Shown piece after piece: positions 5,892 through 11,945 of a stretch of 11,945 bases of DNA. A program made the translations under genes and the position numbers. Within the stretch, counting starts at the first letter, position 1. The number at the start of each line of letters is the position of its first letter. Below the pieces are notes generated by a model, which searched no databases, was not told the DNA's origin, and saw only the letters and a list, made by a program, of their open reading frames with translations. This stretch comes from Actinomycetota bacterium (GTDB taxonomy: Bacteria; Actinomycetota; Thermoleophilia; Gaiellales; Gaiellaceae): assembly GCA_013697465.1 (NCBI GenBank), contig JACCWU010000147.1, positions 1 to 11,945 on the forward strand. Direction: 5' to 3'.

Positions 5892-6993
5892 GACGCAGGA
5901 CGTCGAGCGTTCCTCGGGCGGTCTCCGCCCAGCGAAAGAGCCGTATGCGATCGAGCGCTCTCGAGCGTAGCGAGTCGTGCAACTCGCGGTCTTCGAGCAC
6001 ACGCCTCATCGCGTCCGCCAGGTCGGCGACGTTGGGATCCTCGACGGTCATCGCCGCGCCGTCCACGATCTCTGCGACCGCTCCACGGTTGACCGTGACT
6101 ACGGGCGTCCCGCACGCCATCGCCTCGCAGACCGTCAGGGAGAAACCCTCGTATGCAGACGGGAATGCGTACAGATCCGCGGCGCTGTAGATCGGGATGA
6201 TGTCTTCGTGCCGCGCGAGCGTCTCGTTGACCTGGACGACGCTGTCCGCAACGCCCGCGTCGCTCGCGATCTGCTCGACAGGCAGATCGTGGACGTTCGC
6301 GCCGTAGAGCAGGAGTCCGTGAGGGAGCCCGTTTCGCTTCTTCAGCTCGCCGAACGCGCGGATCAGCGTGGGGATGTTCCTGCGTTGCGAGAACTTCCCG
6401 ACGAAGAGGACGTACGGACGGTCGTCTCCGAAGAACCTCCGCCGTGTCTCCCGGAGGATGTCTTCGTTTTCAGATGGCCGGAACGAGTCGTCCACGCCTT
6501 CCGGGACGACGTCGATCCGCTCAGTCGGCACGCCGTACAACTCGATCACGTGCCGGCGGGCCGACTCCGACGGCACGATCACGGCATCGGCCTTTCGCGC
6601 ACTGAGCTTGTTCCTCTGCCGCCAGGTGAGGTCGTACCAGCGCGTATGTGCGCCTTCCTGCACCTCGTTGACGCTGTGCGTCGCGACGACGCTGCGGCCT
6701 TTGTAGTTCAACGGCACCGTGTAGCTCGGACCGAACAGCACGTCCACCTCGCGCCAATGCCGCGCCAGGACGAAGTGCTCCCAGAGGACACCGCCGAGCC
6801 GCGACGGCAGAACTCGGATCTCGAAGGCGTCCGAGAGTCCGAGTGCGTCCTTGTCGAGCGGGTCCCGCACGAAGATGACAACGCGCTCCGACGGCTCGAG
6901 CTGCGCGTTCCAGTGCTTGAGCAGGTATTCGGTGTAGCGCCCGATGCCGAATCTCGGTCCGGACAGGCGAATTGCGTCGACGCCGAACGTCAT
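5875..6993 (-). CDS. Glycosyltransferase family 4 (GT-B fold)
   Basis: 372 residues. The N-terminal domain starts MTFGVDAIRLSG and has the glycine-rich FGIGRYTEYLL (15-25) of the acceptor domain. The C-terminal Glycos_transf_1 domain contains YVLFVGKFSQRRN (194-206), whose basic residues usually contact donor phosphates. It also carries the retaining-enzyme E-x7-E motif, EGFSLTVCE (E282, E290), then AMACGTPVV. It should transfer a hexose or deoxyhexose with retention of configuration, at the cytoplasmic face of the membrane; donor and acceptor are unknown. ATG 6993 has GGGGGAAG 7 nt upstream. It is the first gene after the only real gap of the cluster and directly precedes the deoxysugar genes, so it is a good candidate to transfer the branched sugar they would make (inference from position). 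It is probably paralogous to the enzyme at 8263-9423. Confidence 0.93.
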   Translation of the reverse strand: MTFGVDAIRLSGPRFGIGRYTEYLLKHWNAQLEPSERVVIFVRDPLDKDALGLSDAFEIRVLPSRLGGVLWEHFVLARHWREVDVLFGPSYTVPLNYKGRSVVATHSVNEVQEGAHTRWYDLTWRQRNKLSARKADAVIVPSESARRHVIELYGVPTERIDVVPEGVDDSFRPSENEDILRETRRRFFGDDRPYVLFVGKFSQRRNIPTLIRAFGELKKRNGLPHGLLLYGANVHDLPVEQIASDAGVADSVVQVNETLARHEDIIPIYSAADLYAFPSAYEGFSLTVCEAMACGTPVVTVNRGAVAEIVDGAAMTVEDPNVADLADAMRRVLEDRELHDSLRSRALDRIRLFRWAETARGTLDVLRRVARA

Positions 6994-7048
6994 GAAGTTT
7001 CTTCCCCCAAGACCCGTTGATCCTCCAATCGAAGTGTAGTGACGGATT
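6994..7048 (-). promoter_or_regulatory. 55-bp gap with possible internal promoter and ribosome site
   Basis: This is the only real break in a minus-strand chain otherwise joined by overlaps or gaps of 4-5 bp. It is visibly poorer in GC than its surroundings. On the minus strand it holds TACACT (7033-7038), a TANNNT-type -10 about 40 nt before the ATG, and GGGGGAAG (7001-7008) as a ribosome site. I find no good -35 at the right distance and no strong hairpin. It may be an internal promoter separating an upstream glycosyltransferase block from the deoxysugar block. Confidence 0.3.
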
Positions 7049-8266
7049 TCAAGCTGTCTGCCCCTGTTCCGCTTCGATGATCGACAGGTACCGGTCGAGG
7101 TGCGGCGCGGGTGACCAGAGCTCTGCGTGGGCGCGACGGCCCTGCTCTCCGAGCTCGCGCCCGAGATCGGGATCGACCCTCAACCGCTCCATGTGGGCCA
7201 CCAGCTCCTCGTTCGTGCGATAGATGAAGCCGCCACCGCTCTCCTCGATCACCTCCGGGAGGGCTCCGAGATCGCGGACGATCGCGGGCGTGCCCTGGCT
7301 GAAACCCTCCACGACGGTCATGCCGAAGGTCTCGTAGCCGACCGAGGGCTGGAGAACCGCGACAGCCCCCGCGTAGAGCGCCTGGAGCTCGCGGAACGGC
7401 CGACGGCCGAGGAAACGCACGTTTCGAAGCCCCGCAGCCTGGCGCCGGAGCTCCGCAGCGTACGTCCCGTCACCGACGACGAGCAGGTCGGCGCGGTCGT
7501 AGCGCCCGAAGGCCTCGATGAGCGTGTGCACGCCTTTGAGCCGCTCGAGCCGTCCGACCACGAGGTAGTACGGGCGCCCGTGCTCGTGCGGCTCGGCGTG
7601 CGGGGTCGAGGCCGTCGGGATGAAGTAAGGAAGGTGACGCATCGGGTGTTCGAAGCCGCGCTCGCGGTGCATCCGTATCGTGAAGCGACTCGGCGAGAGG
7701 AAGAGATCGACGTGGGCGGCCGACCGCTCGAGGAGCGATCCGTATCGCCACAACTGAGGCGGCCGGTGGAAAGCGAGCGTGCAGCGGAAGCATTGTGGTC
7801 GCTCGCAGGGCCGGCTGTTGTTCTTCCAGAGCACGTGCATCGGGCAGACGAGCCAGTGCTCGTGGGTGGTGTAGAGCTTGATCCCCGAGCCCAGAGCAAG
7901 CACTCCCGGGCCTCCTACGAGCGAGACGTTGTGGAAGTGCACGACGTCGAATTGCCCGCTCTCGAGCACGAATCGGAGCTGTCCTGCGCGGAGTGCCGGT
8001 CGGCCGGTGAGATATGTCAGCGTCGGGGCGACCCGGCCGAGCCGGTCGTCCAGCCTCACGACGTTCACGGCGCTCTCTTCGGGCTCGTCGTGCTCGGCGC
8101 GGCCCCCGAGCGCCCGATACGCGTCAGGCGGGTAGACGACGGTCACGTCGTGGCCCTGCCGCGTGAGCTCGGCGCTCAGGCGGTGCACGTACATCGCGTC
8201 GCCGCCGAAATGGTGCGGCGGATAGAAGGTCGTGACCATGCAGAACGAAAGCGGCTGCTCCGTCAA
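7049..8266 (-). CDS. Glycosyltransferase family 4 with Cys-rich insert
   Basis: 405 residues from a TTG start. LSFCMVTTFYPPHHFGGDAM (6-25) is the glycine-rich N-terminal loop of GT4 enzymes, followed by FDVVHFHN (106-113). In the N-terminal domain, an insert carries C141, C154, C159 and C162 (spacing x12, x4, x2) and continues HRPPQLWRY (167-175). The C-terminal domain has VVGRLERLKGVHTLIEAF (236-253) and the E-x7-E motif ETFGMTVVE (E312, E320). It should be a retaining NDP-sugar transferase. TTG 8266 is preferred because it overlaps the preceding TGA (TTGA) and GGGAGG lies 10 nt upstream; ATG 8239 is the alternative but would cut into the first beta strand. The four cysteines recall a zinc knuckle; metal binding is not shown. 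Confidence 0.92.
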   Translation of the reverse strand: MTEQPLSFCMVTTFYPPHHFGGDAMYVHRLSAELTRQGHDVTVVYPPDAYRALGGRAEHDEPEESAVNVVRLDDRLGRVAPTLTYLTGRPALRAGQLRFVLESGQFDVVHFHNVSLVGGPGVLALGSGIKLYTTHEHWLVCPMHVLWKNNSRPCERPQCFRCTLAFHRPPQLWRYGSLLERSAAHVDLFLSPSRFTIRMHRERGFEHPMRHLPYFIPTASTPHAEPHEHGRPYYLVVGRLERLKGVHTLIEAFGRYDRADLLVVGDGTYAAELRRQAAGLRNVRFLGRRPFRELQALYAGAVAVLQPSVGYETFGMTVVEGFSQGTPAIVRDLGALPEVIEESGGGFIYRTNEELVAHMERLRVDPDLGRELGEQGRRAHAELWSPAPHLDRYLSIIEAEQGQTA

Positions 8267-9423
8267 CGGGCTGCCGCCTCCCGCAGGAGCGAGGCAAGAG
8301 AGATCGCAGCCGTGTCCCACGTTCGCGCGGCAACCGCAGCCATGCCACGGCGGGCGAGCGAGCGGCGAAGTTCGTCATCGGCGAGCATTCGCGTGAGAGC
8401 TTCTGCGAGAGCGTCAGAGTCGCCGGGGGGCACGAAGATCGCAGCGTCGCCCATCGACTCCCGGTGCGCCGGGAGGTCGCTGAGGAGGAGCGGAGCGCCG
8501 CACGCCGCGGCCTCGACCGCAGGGAGACCGAAGCCTTCGCCCAGCGAGGGGTTGACGACAACGGTCGCGCCTGCGTAGAGCCGCGCGAGCGTCTCGTCCG
8601 GGACGAACCCGGGCAAGAGCACTCGTCCGTCGAGCCCGAGCCGGGCGATCCGGTCCCGAACCTCGTCGGCAGCGGACGCGAACTGCTCGCCCTCGAGGGC
8701 TCCGACCAGCACGAGCGAGGGTGCCTCGGGCACGCGCCGGAGTACGGCTGCGTACGCATCGACGAGCCCGATGACGTTCTTGTGCGGGCTGATCCCGCCT
8801 GCGTAGAGCACATAACGCTCCGGTGCCCCGACCTCCGCCCGCGCCTCGGAGACTTCGATCGGTCCACGCGGTGCGAAGACGGGGTCGGGCGCCTCGTGGA
8901 CGACTGCGACGTCGTCTCTCGACAGGCCGAGTCGAGCGCAGACGGCAGACCGGGCGGCCTCCGAGACGGTGAAGATCCTGCGCGCGCCGCGGACGGCCAG
9001 GCGCTGCTTGACGCGCCACAGTGCTCGATCGCTCCGGTGCGGCAACGCCAGATGAGGCATGTCGTCCGCGATGGTGTCGTGGACGCCGACGACCGCGGGC
9101 GCTCCTGGTGCGGCGAACCACGTGTGCAAGGAGGGGAAGAGAAGTGCGTCGAAGCGCTCGCGTCGCGAAGCCCGGGTCGCCCGCAGGAGGTCGGCAAGAC
9201 TCCTGCTCGAGCCTGCCTGCGCAGCCTCGGCCGGAGCGTGGCGCGTCTCGAGCACCTTGACCGACGCCCGGTCGGGGAGCGACGCAGGCGGAGTAAGGCG
9301 ATCGACGAGGAGAACGTACTCCGCGTCCTCGTCCGTCTCCACGAGCCGCGTCACGGCGTTACGGGTGAAGCGTCCGTATCCACGGCGGTTGTTCCACCCC
9401 GTTGCGTCGACGCCGAACCGCAT
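8263..9423 (-). CDS. Glycosyltransferase family 4 (mannosyltransferase-like)
   Basis: 386 residues. The start MRFGVDATGWNNRRGYGRFT resembles MTFGVDAIRLSGPRFGIGRY of the enzyme at 5875-6993, so the two probably share an origin. GVHDTIADDMP (113-123) and RIFTVSEAAR (149-158) are conserved in the mtfB/WbaZ-like GT4 subgroup. The donor domain has YVLYAGGISPHKNV (204-217, with the phosphate-contacting lysine) and the E-x7-E motif EGFGLPAVE (E296, E304). Retaining transfer of mannose or a related sugar is typical for this subgroup, but specificity is inferred only loosely. ATG 9423 is 5 bp after the stop of the preceding GT2; longer in-frame starts would overlap that gene and lack family similarity. 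The stop overlaps the following TTG. Confidence 0.92.
   Translation of the reverse strand: MRFGVDATGWNNRRGYGRFTRNAVTRLVETDEDAEYVLLVDRLTPPASLPDRASVKVLETRHAPAEAAQAGSSRSLADLLRATRASRRERFDALLFPSLHTWFAAPGAPAVVGVHDTIADDMPHLALPHRSDRALWRVKQRLAVRGARRIFTVSEAARSAVCARLGLSRDDVAVVHEAPDPVFAPRGPIEVSEARAEVGAPERYVLYAGGISPHKNVIGLVDAYAAVLRRVPEAPSLVLVGALEGEQFASAADEVRDRIARLGLDGRVLLPGFVPDETLARLYAGATVVVNPSLGEGFGLPAVEAAACGAPLLLSDLPAHRESMGDAAIFVPPGDSDALAEALTRMLADDELRRSLARRGMAAVAARTWDTAAISLASLLREAAAR
8277..8282 (-). promoter_or_regulatory. Ribosome binding site supporting a TTG start
   Basis: GGGAGG on the minus strand lies 10 nt before TTG 8266, inside the last codons of the upstream glycosyltransferase. With the TTGA stop/start overlap, it is the main reason for placing the start of the Cys-rich GT4 at a TTG rather than at the ATG 27 nt further on. 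Confidence 0.6.
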
Positions 9424-9428
9424 CGCCG

Positions 9429-10313
9429 CTACCGGACCTTGAGGATGCTGCGGCCGCCTCCGAGCGTGTATCCGACGAGCTCCCCGAACGCCCAGATGAC
9501 GGTGTAGAGCAGCACGAGCGGAGCCGATCTGCGAAAGGCGTCCCCGTAGCCGGGCTTGGAGCGCGCATTGCGAGCTATGCGCCACGACAGCAGGGGGACG
9601 AGGAGCGGGGCGGCGAGCGCCATCGCGAACCTGCGTGCGCCGAGCGCGCCGTTCCTCATCCCGGCGTACGAGCGCGAATAGTGGTAGCGCTGGGACGCGA
9701 ACTCGAGGAAGCCGAAGTCCTTCGCATGCTCGATGACCCCTTCGGGCACGGACCAGAACCGGTAGCCGCGGTCGCGGAGGCGGGCGTGTAGATCGTTCTC
9801 CCAGCGCCCTTGGCCGAGAAGATCGGCGATCTCGGCGAGCGCCTGGCGGTCGTAGGACACGTTCATTCCGGTGAGGTTCTCGACCTCACCGGCCGGAAAC
9901 GGCTCCATGAATGCGCTGTACTCGCAGAAAAATGGCGCCCAGTCGCGCACTCGCTGCGTCTTTACGTTCCGAACGCCGCCTCCCACGACATGCTCCCCGG
10001 TTCTGTGGGCCGTAACGATCGCATCCGCCCATCCGGGCGTGGCGAGGCAGTGATCCTCGATGACGGCGACGAAGGGCGAGGTGGCGGCCGCGATCCCGGC
10101 GGCACGTAGCTCCGGGACCGTAGCCGGCTCGTTGAAGGAGAGCAGCTGAACATCGGGCCAACGCTCGCGGACGTGCGCCCGCGTGGGCTCGTCGGTCCAG
10201 TCGGCGACCACGACGTGCGCTTCGCCCGCGTTCCGCTCGAGCGCCTCGAGGCACTCCCCGAGGTACGGAAACCCGTTGACCGACGCGACGACGACGGTGA
10301 GATCCGAGCTCAT
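9429..10313 (-). CDS. Glycosyltransferase family 2 (EDH-motif type)
   Basis: 294 residues. The N-terminus SDLTVVVASVNGFPYLGECL is the first GT2 strand. FVAVIEDHCLATPGW (81-95) carries the acidic metal-binding position as E86-D87-H88 instead of DxD, a variant I associate with a group of bacterial GT2 proteins. DWAPFFCEYSAFMEPF (124-139), LTGMNVSYDR (147-156) and WENDLHARL (171-179) form the acceptor side, with the E/D pair in WEND the likely catalytic region. Hydrophobic stretches at about 227-245 and 262-285 suggest membrane attachment at the C-terminus. It should add one sugar to a lipid-linked glycan. ATG 10313 follows the upstream stop by 4 bp, with GGGTGAG overlapping the end of that gene. 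It is clearly a paralogue of its upstream neighbour and appears to be the intact copy. Confidence 0.87.
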   Translation of the reverse strand: MSSDLTVVVASVNGFPYLGECLEALERNAGEAHVVVADWTDEPTRAHVRERWPDVQLLSFNEPATVPELRAAGIAAATSPFVAVIEDHCLATPGWADAIVTAHRTGEHVVGGGVRNVKTQRVRDWAPFFCEYSAFMEPFPAGEVENLTGMNVSYDRQALAEIADLLGQGRWENDLHARLRDRGYRFWSVPEGVIEHAKDFGFLEFASQRYHYSRSYAGMRNGALGARRFAMALAAPLLVPLLSWRIARNARSKPGYGDAFRRSAPLVLLYTVIWAFGELVGYTLGGGRSILKVR

Positions 10314-10317
10314 GTGC

Positions 10318-11205
10318 TCACCCGCGTCGCAACGCATCCAGGTGTCCGGTGGCCTCGGCGGCGGCCCAGACCGCGTTGAACCACACGAGAGCCGGAAGCG
10401 CCGACAGCAGACGCCCACGAGCCCGCCGTTTCAACCTCACGAGGCGCGCCACGCGCAACGTCATCACGACCGGAACGAGAGGCGCGATCAGCACGCTCCT
10501 GAGGTTACGGGCGCGCGAGAGGCGCGCGCCGCGCTCCCGTCCGAACACCCGCCCGTGCCGCCAGCGCTGCGTCGTGAAGGCCCTGAAGCCGGCGGACCGC
10601 CCCTGCCGGACGACGAGGTCGGGGATCTGCCATAGCCTAACGCCGCCTGCGCGCAGCCGTCGATGCACCTCAGGTTCCCAGAAACCGTCCCGGTACAGCT
10701 CGCGGACCGACTCGAGGCGGGCTCGCCGGTACGCGGCGTTGTCCCCGGGCAGATCAACGCTCTCCCTGGGCTCGAACGGACACATGTCTCGCGCGTACCG
10801 GCAGAAGTACTCCGCCCAGTCGACGATGCGCAGACGGTCGCCCGGCTCGATTGCGCCACCGACGACGTCGACGGTTTCGAGCTCGCGCCGGATCGTTGCG
10901 ATCCAGTCCTGAGCGGGCACCATCTGCGAGATCGTCAACGCCAGGATCTGGCCGCTCGCGGCGTCGATCCCGTCGCGCCAGTGGTGGGGGACGAGCGCTC
11001 CCGGCGTCGTGGTGAACGATGCCCAGGGAAACCGGTGGCGAACTTCGTCCGGACAACGCTGCGCCTCGTGCACGCGCACCTCGACGCCTTCCACCTGGTG
11101 CGCAAGTGCCTCGAGGCACGCTACGAGCCGCTCCGGAGGAGCGTTCGCCCCGATGACGACGGTCAGCGTCGGGTCAGGCGACGAGCTCGAGATCGAGGAC
11201 CTCAT
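10318..11205 (-). CDS. Glycosyltransferase family 2-like protein with degenerate active site
   Basis: 295 residues. It aligns along its whole length with the downstream GT2. DWAEYFCRYARDMCPF (129-144) matches DWAPFFCEYSAFMEPF, LPGDNAAYRR (152-161) matches LTGMNVSYDR, and FWEPEVHRRLRAGG (175-188) matches RWENDLHARLRDRG. Both end in hydrophobic C-terminal stretches (here about 237-256 and 268-284). The metal-binding E-D-H of the neighbour is replaced by I-S-Q (92-94), so divalent-metal or donor binding may be lost. E177 of the second acidic motif is kept. The frame is intact, so this is not a broken gene: it may be a non-catalytic partner or use another mechanism. ATG 11205 is the only reasonable start: GGAGGAGGG ends 11 nt upstream and no later ATG, GTG or TTG precedes the first strand. 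It overlaps the flavoprotein gene by 32 bp. Confidence 0.78.
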   Translation of the reverse strand: MRSSISSSSPDPTLTVVIGANAPPERLVACLEALAHQVEGVEVRVHEAQRCPDEVRHRFPWASFTTTPGALVPHHWRDGIDAASGQILALTISQMVPAQDWIATIRRELETVDVVGGAIEPGDRLRIVDWAEYFCRYARDMCPFEPRESVDLPGDNAAYRRARLESVRELYRDGFWEPEVHRRLRAGGVRLWQIPDLVVRQGRSAGFRAFTTQRWRHGRVFGRERGARLSRARNLRSVLIAPLVPVVMTLRVARLVRLKRRARGRLLSALPALVWFNAVWAAAEATGHLDALRRG

Positions 11206-11945
11206 CGATGGCGTCGCCCTCCTCCAGGTAGACCTCCTCGGCGTTCACCGACCATACGTCGTAGCCGGCATCGTCGATGAGGTTGAGGGTGGCGAGGATC
11301 GCGGTCCACATCGAGTGATCCTGGTTGTTGTAGCGGTGCAGGCCGTTGCGTCCGCACGTCTGCAGGTTCTCGAAGCCGGCGAGGTAGTCCTTGATCACCT
11401 CGAGCGCGGGCTCGTACGCGCGGTCGTAGATGGGATACGCCTTCGGCACCCGCACCTTGACACCGTCGAACACCTGGTCTGGATCGACGAGGCCGATGCG
11501 CGCCATCTCCTGCGTGGCCATGGCGACCGCCTCGTGGTCGGGCATCTCCCAGATGTCGTCGCCCTCGAAGCAGAAGTACTCCACGCCGAGGCACGTCGTT
11601 CCAGGCACGACCATGTCCGGGCTCCAGGCGCCGAAGTTCTGCACCCGGCCCGCGCGCGTCCCAGGGTCGTGGATGTAGATCCAGTTGTCCGGGAAGGGCT
11701 CCTCCTGCTTCGTCATGAGGGCGACGAGGCAGAAGTCGCGGTAGCGCAGGCGGTCGGCCGCGTCGAGCACCTCCTGCGGCGGCAGAGGATCGAGGCTGTA
11801 CATGAGGTCCTTGAGCGGGAGCGTCGACAGCACCCCGTCGACCGTGTGCTCGGTGACGTCGCCGTTGCGTCGCACGGTGATGCTCGTGACTCTGCCGTTG
11901 TCGTGCTTGATCTTGGTGCAGCGATGCTCGAGCTCGGTCCTGATC
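11174..11945 (-). CDS. FAD-dependent amine-oxidase/UDP-galactopyranose-mutase-like protein, C-terminal part (cut by right edge)
   Basis: 256 residues are visible. The frame runs off the right edge without a start, so the FAD-binding N-terminus is missing. The visible part begins within a beta-strand region (GRVTSITVRRNG), followed by VDGVLSTLPLKDLMYSLDP, the V-x-S-T-x-P-L segment typical of protoporphyrinogen-oxidase-like and UGM-like flavoproteins. Near the end GRNGLHRYNNQDHSM resembles the C-terminal FAD-contact region (G-R-x-G, Y-x-N) of this group. Relatives in glycan loci include UDP-galactopyranose mutases, which make furanose sugars, and uncharacterised NAD(P)/FAD-dependent oxidoreductases; this looks closer to the latter, so I do not assign mutase activity. 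Placed first among the visible cluster genes, it may supply or modify a sugar used by the downstream transferases. The GT2-like gene starts inside its last 32 bp. Confidence 0.8.
   Translation of the reverse strand, partial: IRTELEHRCTKIKHDNGRVTSITVRRNGDVTEHTVDGVLSTLPLKDLMYSLDPLPPQEVLDAADRLRYRDFCLVALMTKQEEPFPDNWIYIHDPGTRAGRVQNFGAWSPDMVVPGTTCLGVEYFCFEGDDIWEMPDHEAVAMATQEMARIGLVDPDQVFDGVKVRVPKAYPIYDRAYEPALEVIKDYLAGFENLQTCGRNGLHRYNNQDHSMWTAILATLNLIDDAGYDVWSVNAEEVYLEEGDAIDEVLDLELVA
11217..11225 (-). promoter_or_regulatory. Strong ribosome binding site inside the upstream gene
   Basis: GGAGGAGGG on the minus strand lies 11 nt before ATG 11205, within the final codons of the flavoprotein gene. It supports a start that overlaps the preceding gene by 32 bp, and suggests that the GT2-like protein is initiated independently rather than by simple stop/start coupling. 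Confidence 0.55.

Noticed and set aside
7127..8578. 483-codon open frame on the plus strand
   Set aside because: Its composition mirrors the antisense of the GT4 gene with its EX7E motif. No domain is recognisable and it crosses a gene boundary on the other strand.
9424..9585. Upstream extension of the GT4 gene at 8263-9423
   Set aside because: It overlaps the end of the GT2 gene in another frame and lacks GT4 features; MRFGVDATG is the expected N-terminus.
1..11945. tRNA, rRNA, riboswitch, CRISPR, insertion sequence or prophage
   Set aside because: Reading both strands, I found no tRNA-like cloverleaf, no regularly spaced direct repeats, no transposase or integrase and no terminal inverted repeats. 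Nearly all bases are accounted for by glycan genes.

Overview
High-GC window in which almost every base is coding, with frequent GTG/TTG starts and stop/start overlaps. This fits an actinobacterial-type genome. A deep-branching class such as Thermoleophilia is my guess from the general style; no marker gene here proves it. All recognisable genes belong to cell-surface or extracellular glycan assembly. I see no rRNA, tRNA, CRISPR array, insertion sequence or phage gene, and no gene-free stretch over 300 bases.

Layout. (1) At the left edge, minus strand, lies the N-terminal fragment of a polysaccharide deacetylase-like protein. It diverges from (2) a plus-strand run of three coupled genes: a family-2 glycosyltransferase (GT2), a zinc-ribbon SAM methyltransferase and a Gfo/Idh/MocA sugar oxidoreductase. 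(3) This run meets, tail to tail with an 8-bp overlap, a long minus-strand cluster entering from the right edge. In transcription order that cluster is: a UDP-galactopyranose-mutase-like flavoprotein (5' end cut off), two paralogous GT2 enzymes, two GT4 enzymes, a 55-bp gap, a third GT4, an RmlC-like cupin epimerase, an SDR-type sugar epimerase/reductase, and a three-domain sugar C-methyltransferase of the TylCIII/TcaB9 type.

How the genes may work together. The RmlC-like protein, the SDR protein, the C-methyltransferase and the facing Gfo/Idh oxidoreductase resemble the late steps that make a C-methyl-branched 6-deoxysugar nucleotide (5-epimerisation, C-methylation, 3- and 4-keto reduction). 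The nucleotidyltransferase and 4,6-dehydratase that would start such a pathway are not in the window, nor is a 2,3-dehydratase. The six glycosyltransferases would assemble the repeat unit or side chains, the flavoprotein may supply or modify another sugar, and the zinc-ribbon methyltransferase may cap or decorate the product. Polymerase, flippase and priming transferase are also absent, so the locus must extend beyond both edges or share these functions with other loci.

Main points of interest: the predicted branched-sugar cassette; a tandem GT2 pair in which one copy has lost the acidic active-site motif; a lysine at the expected catalytic histidine of the RmlC-like protein; a Cys-rich insert in one GT4; a convergent gene end where one 8-bp palindrome supplies both stop codons and hairpins lie on both sides; and a palindrome in the divergent promoter region.
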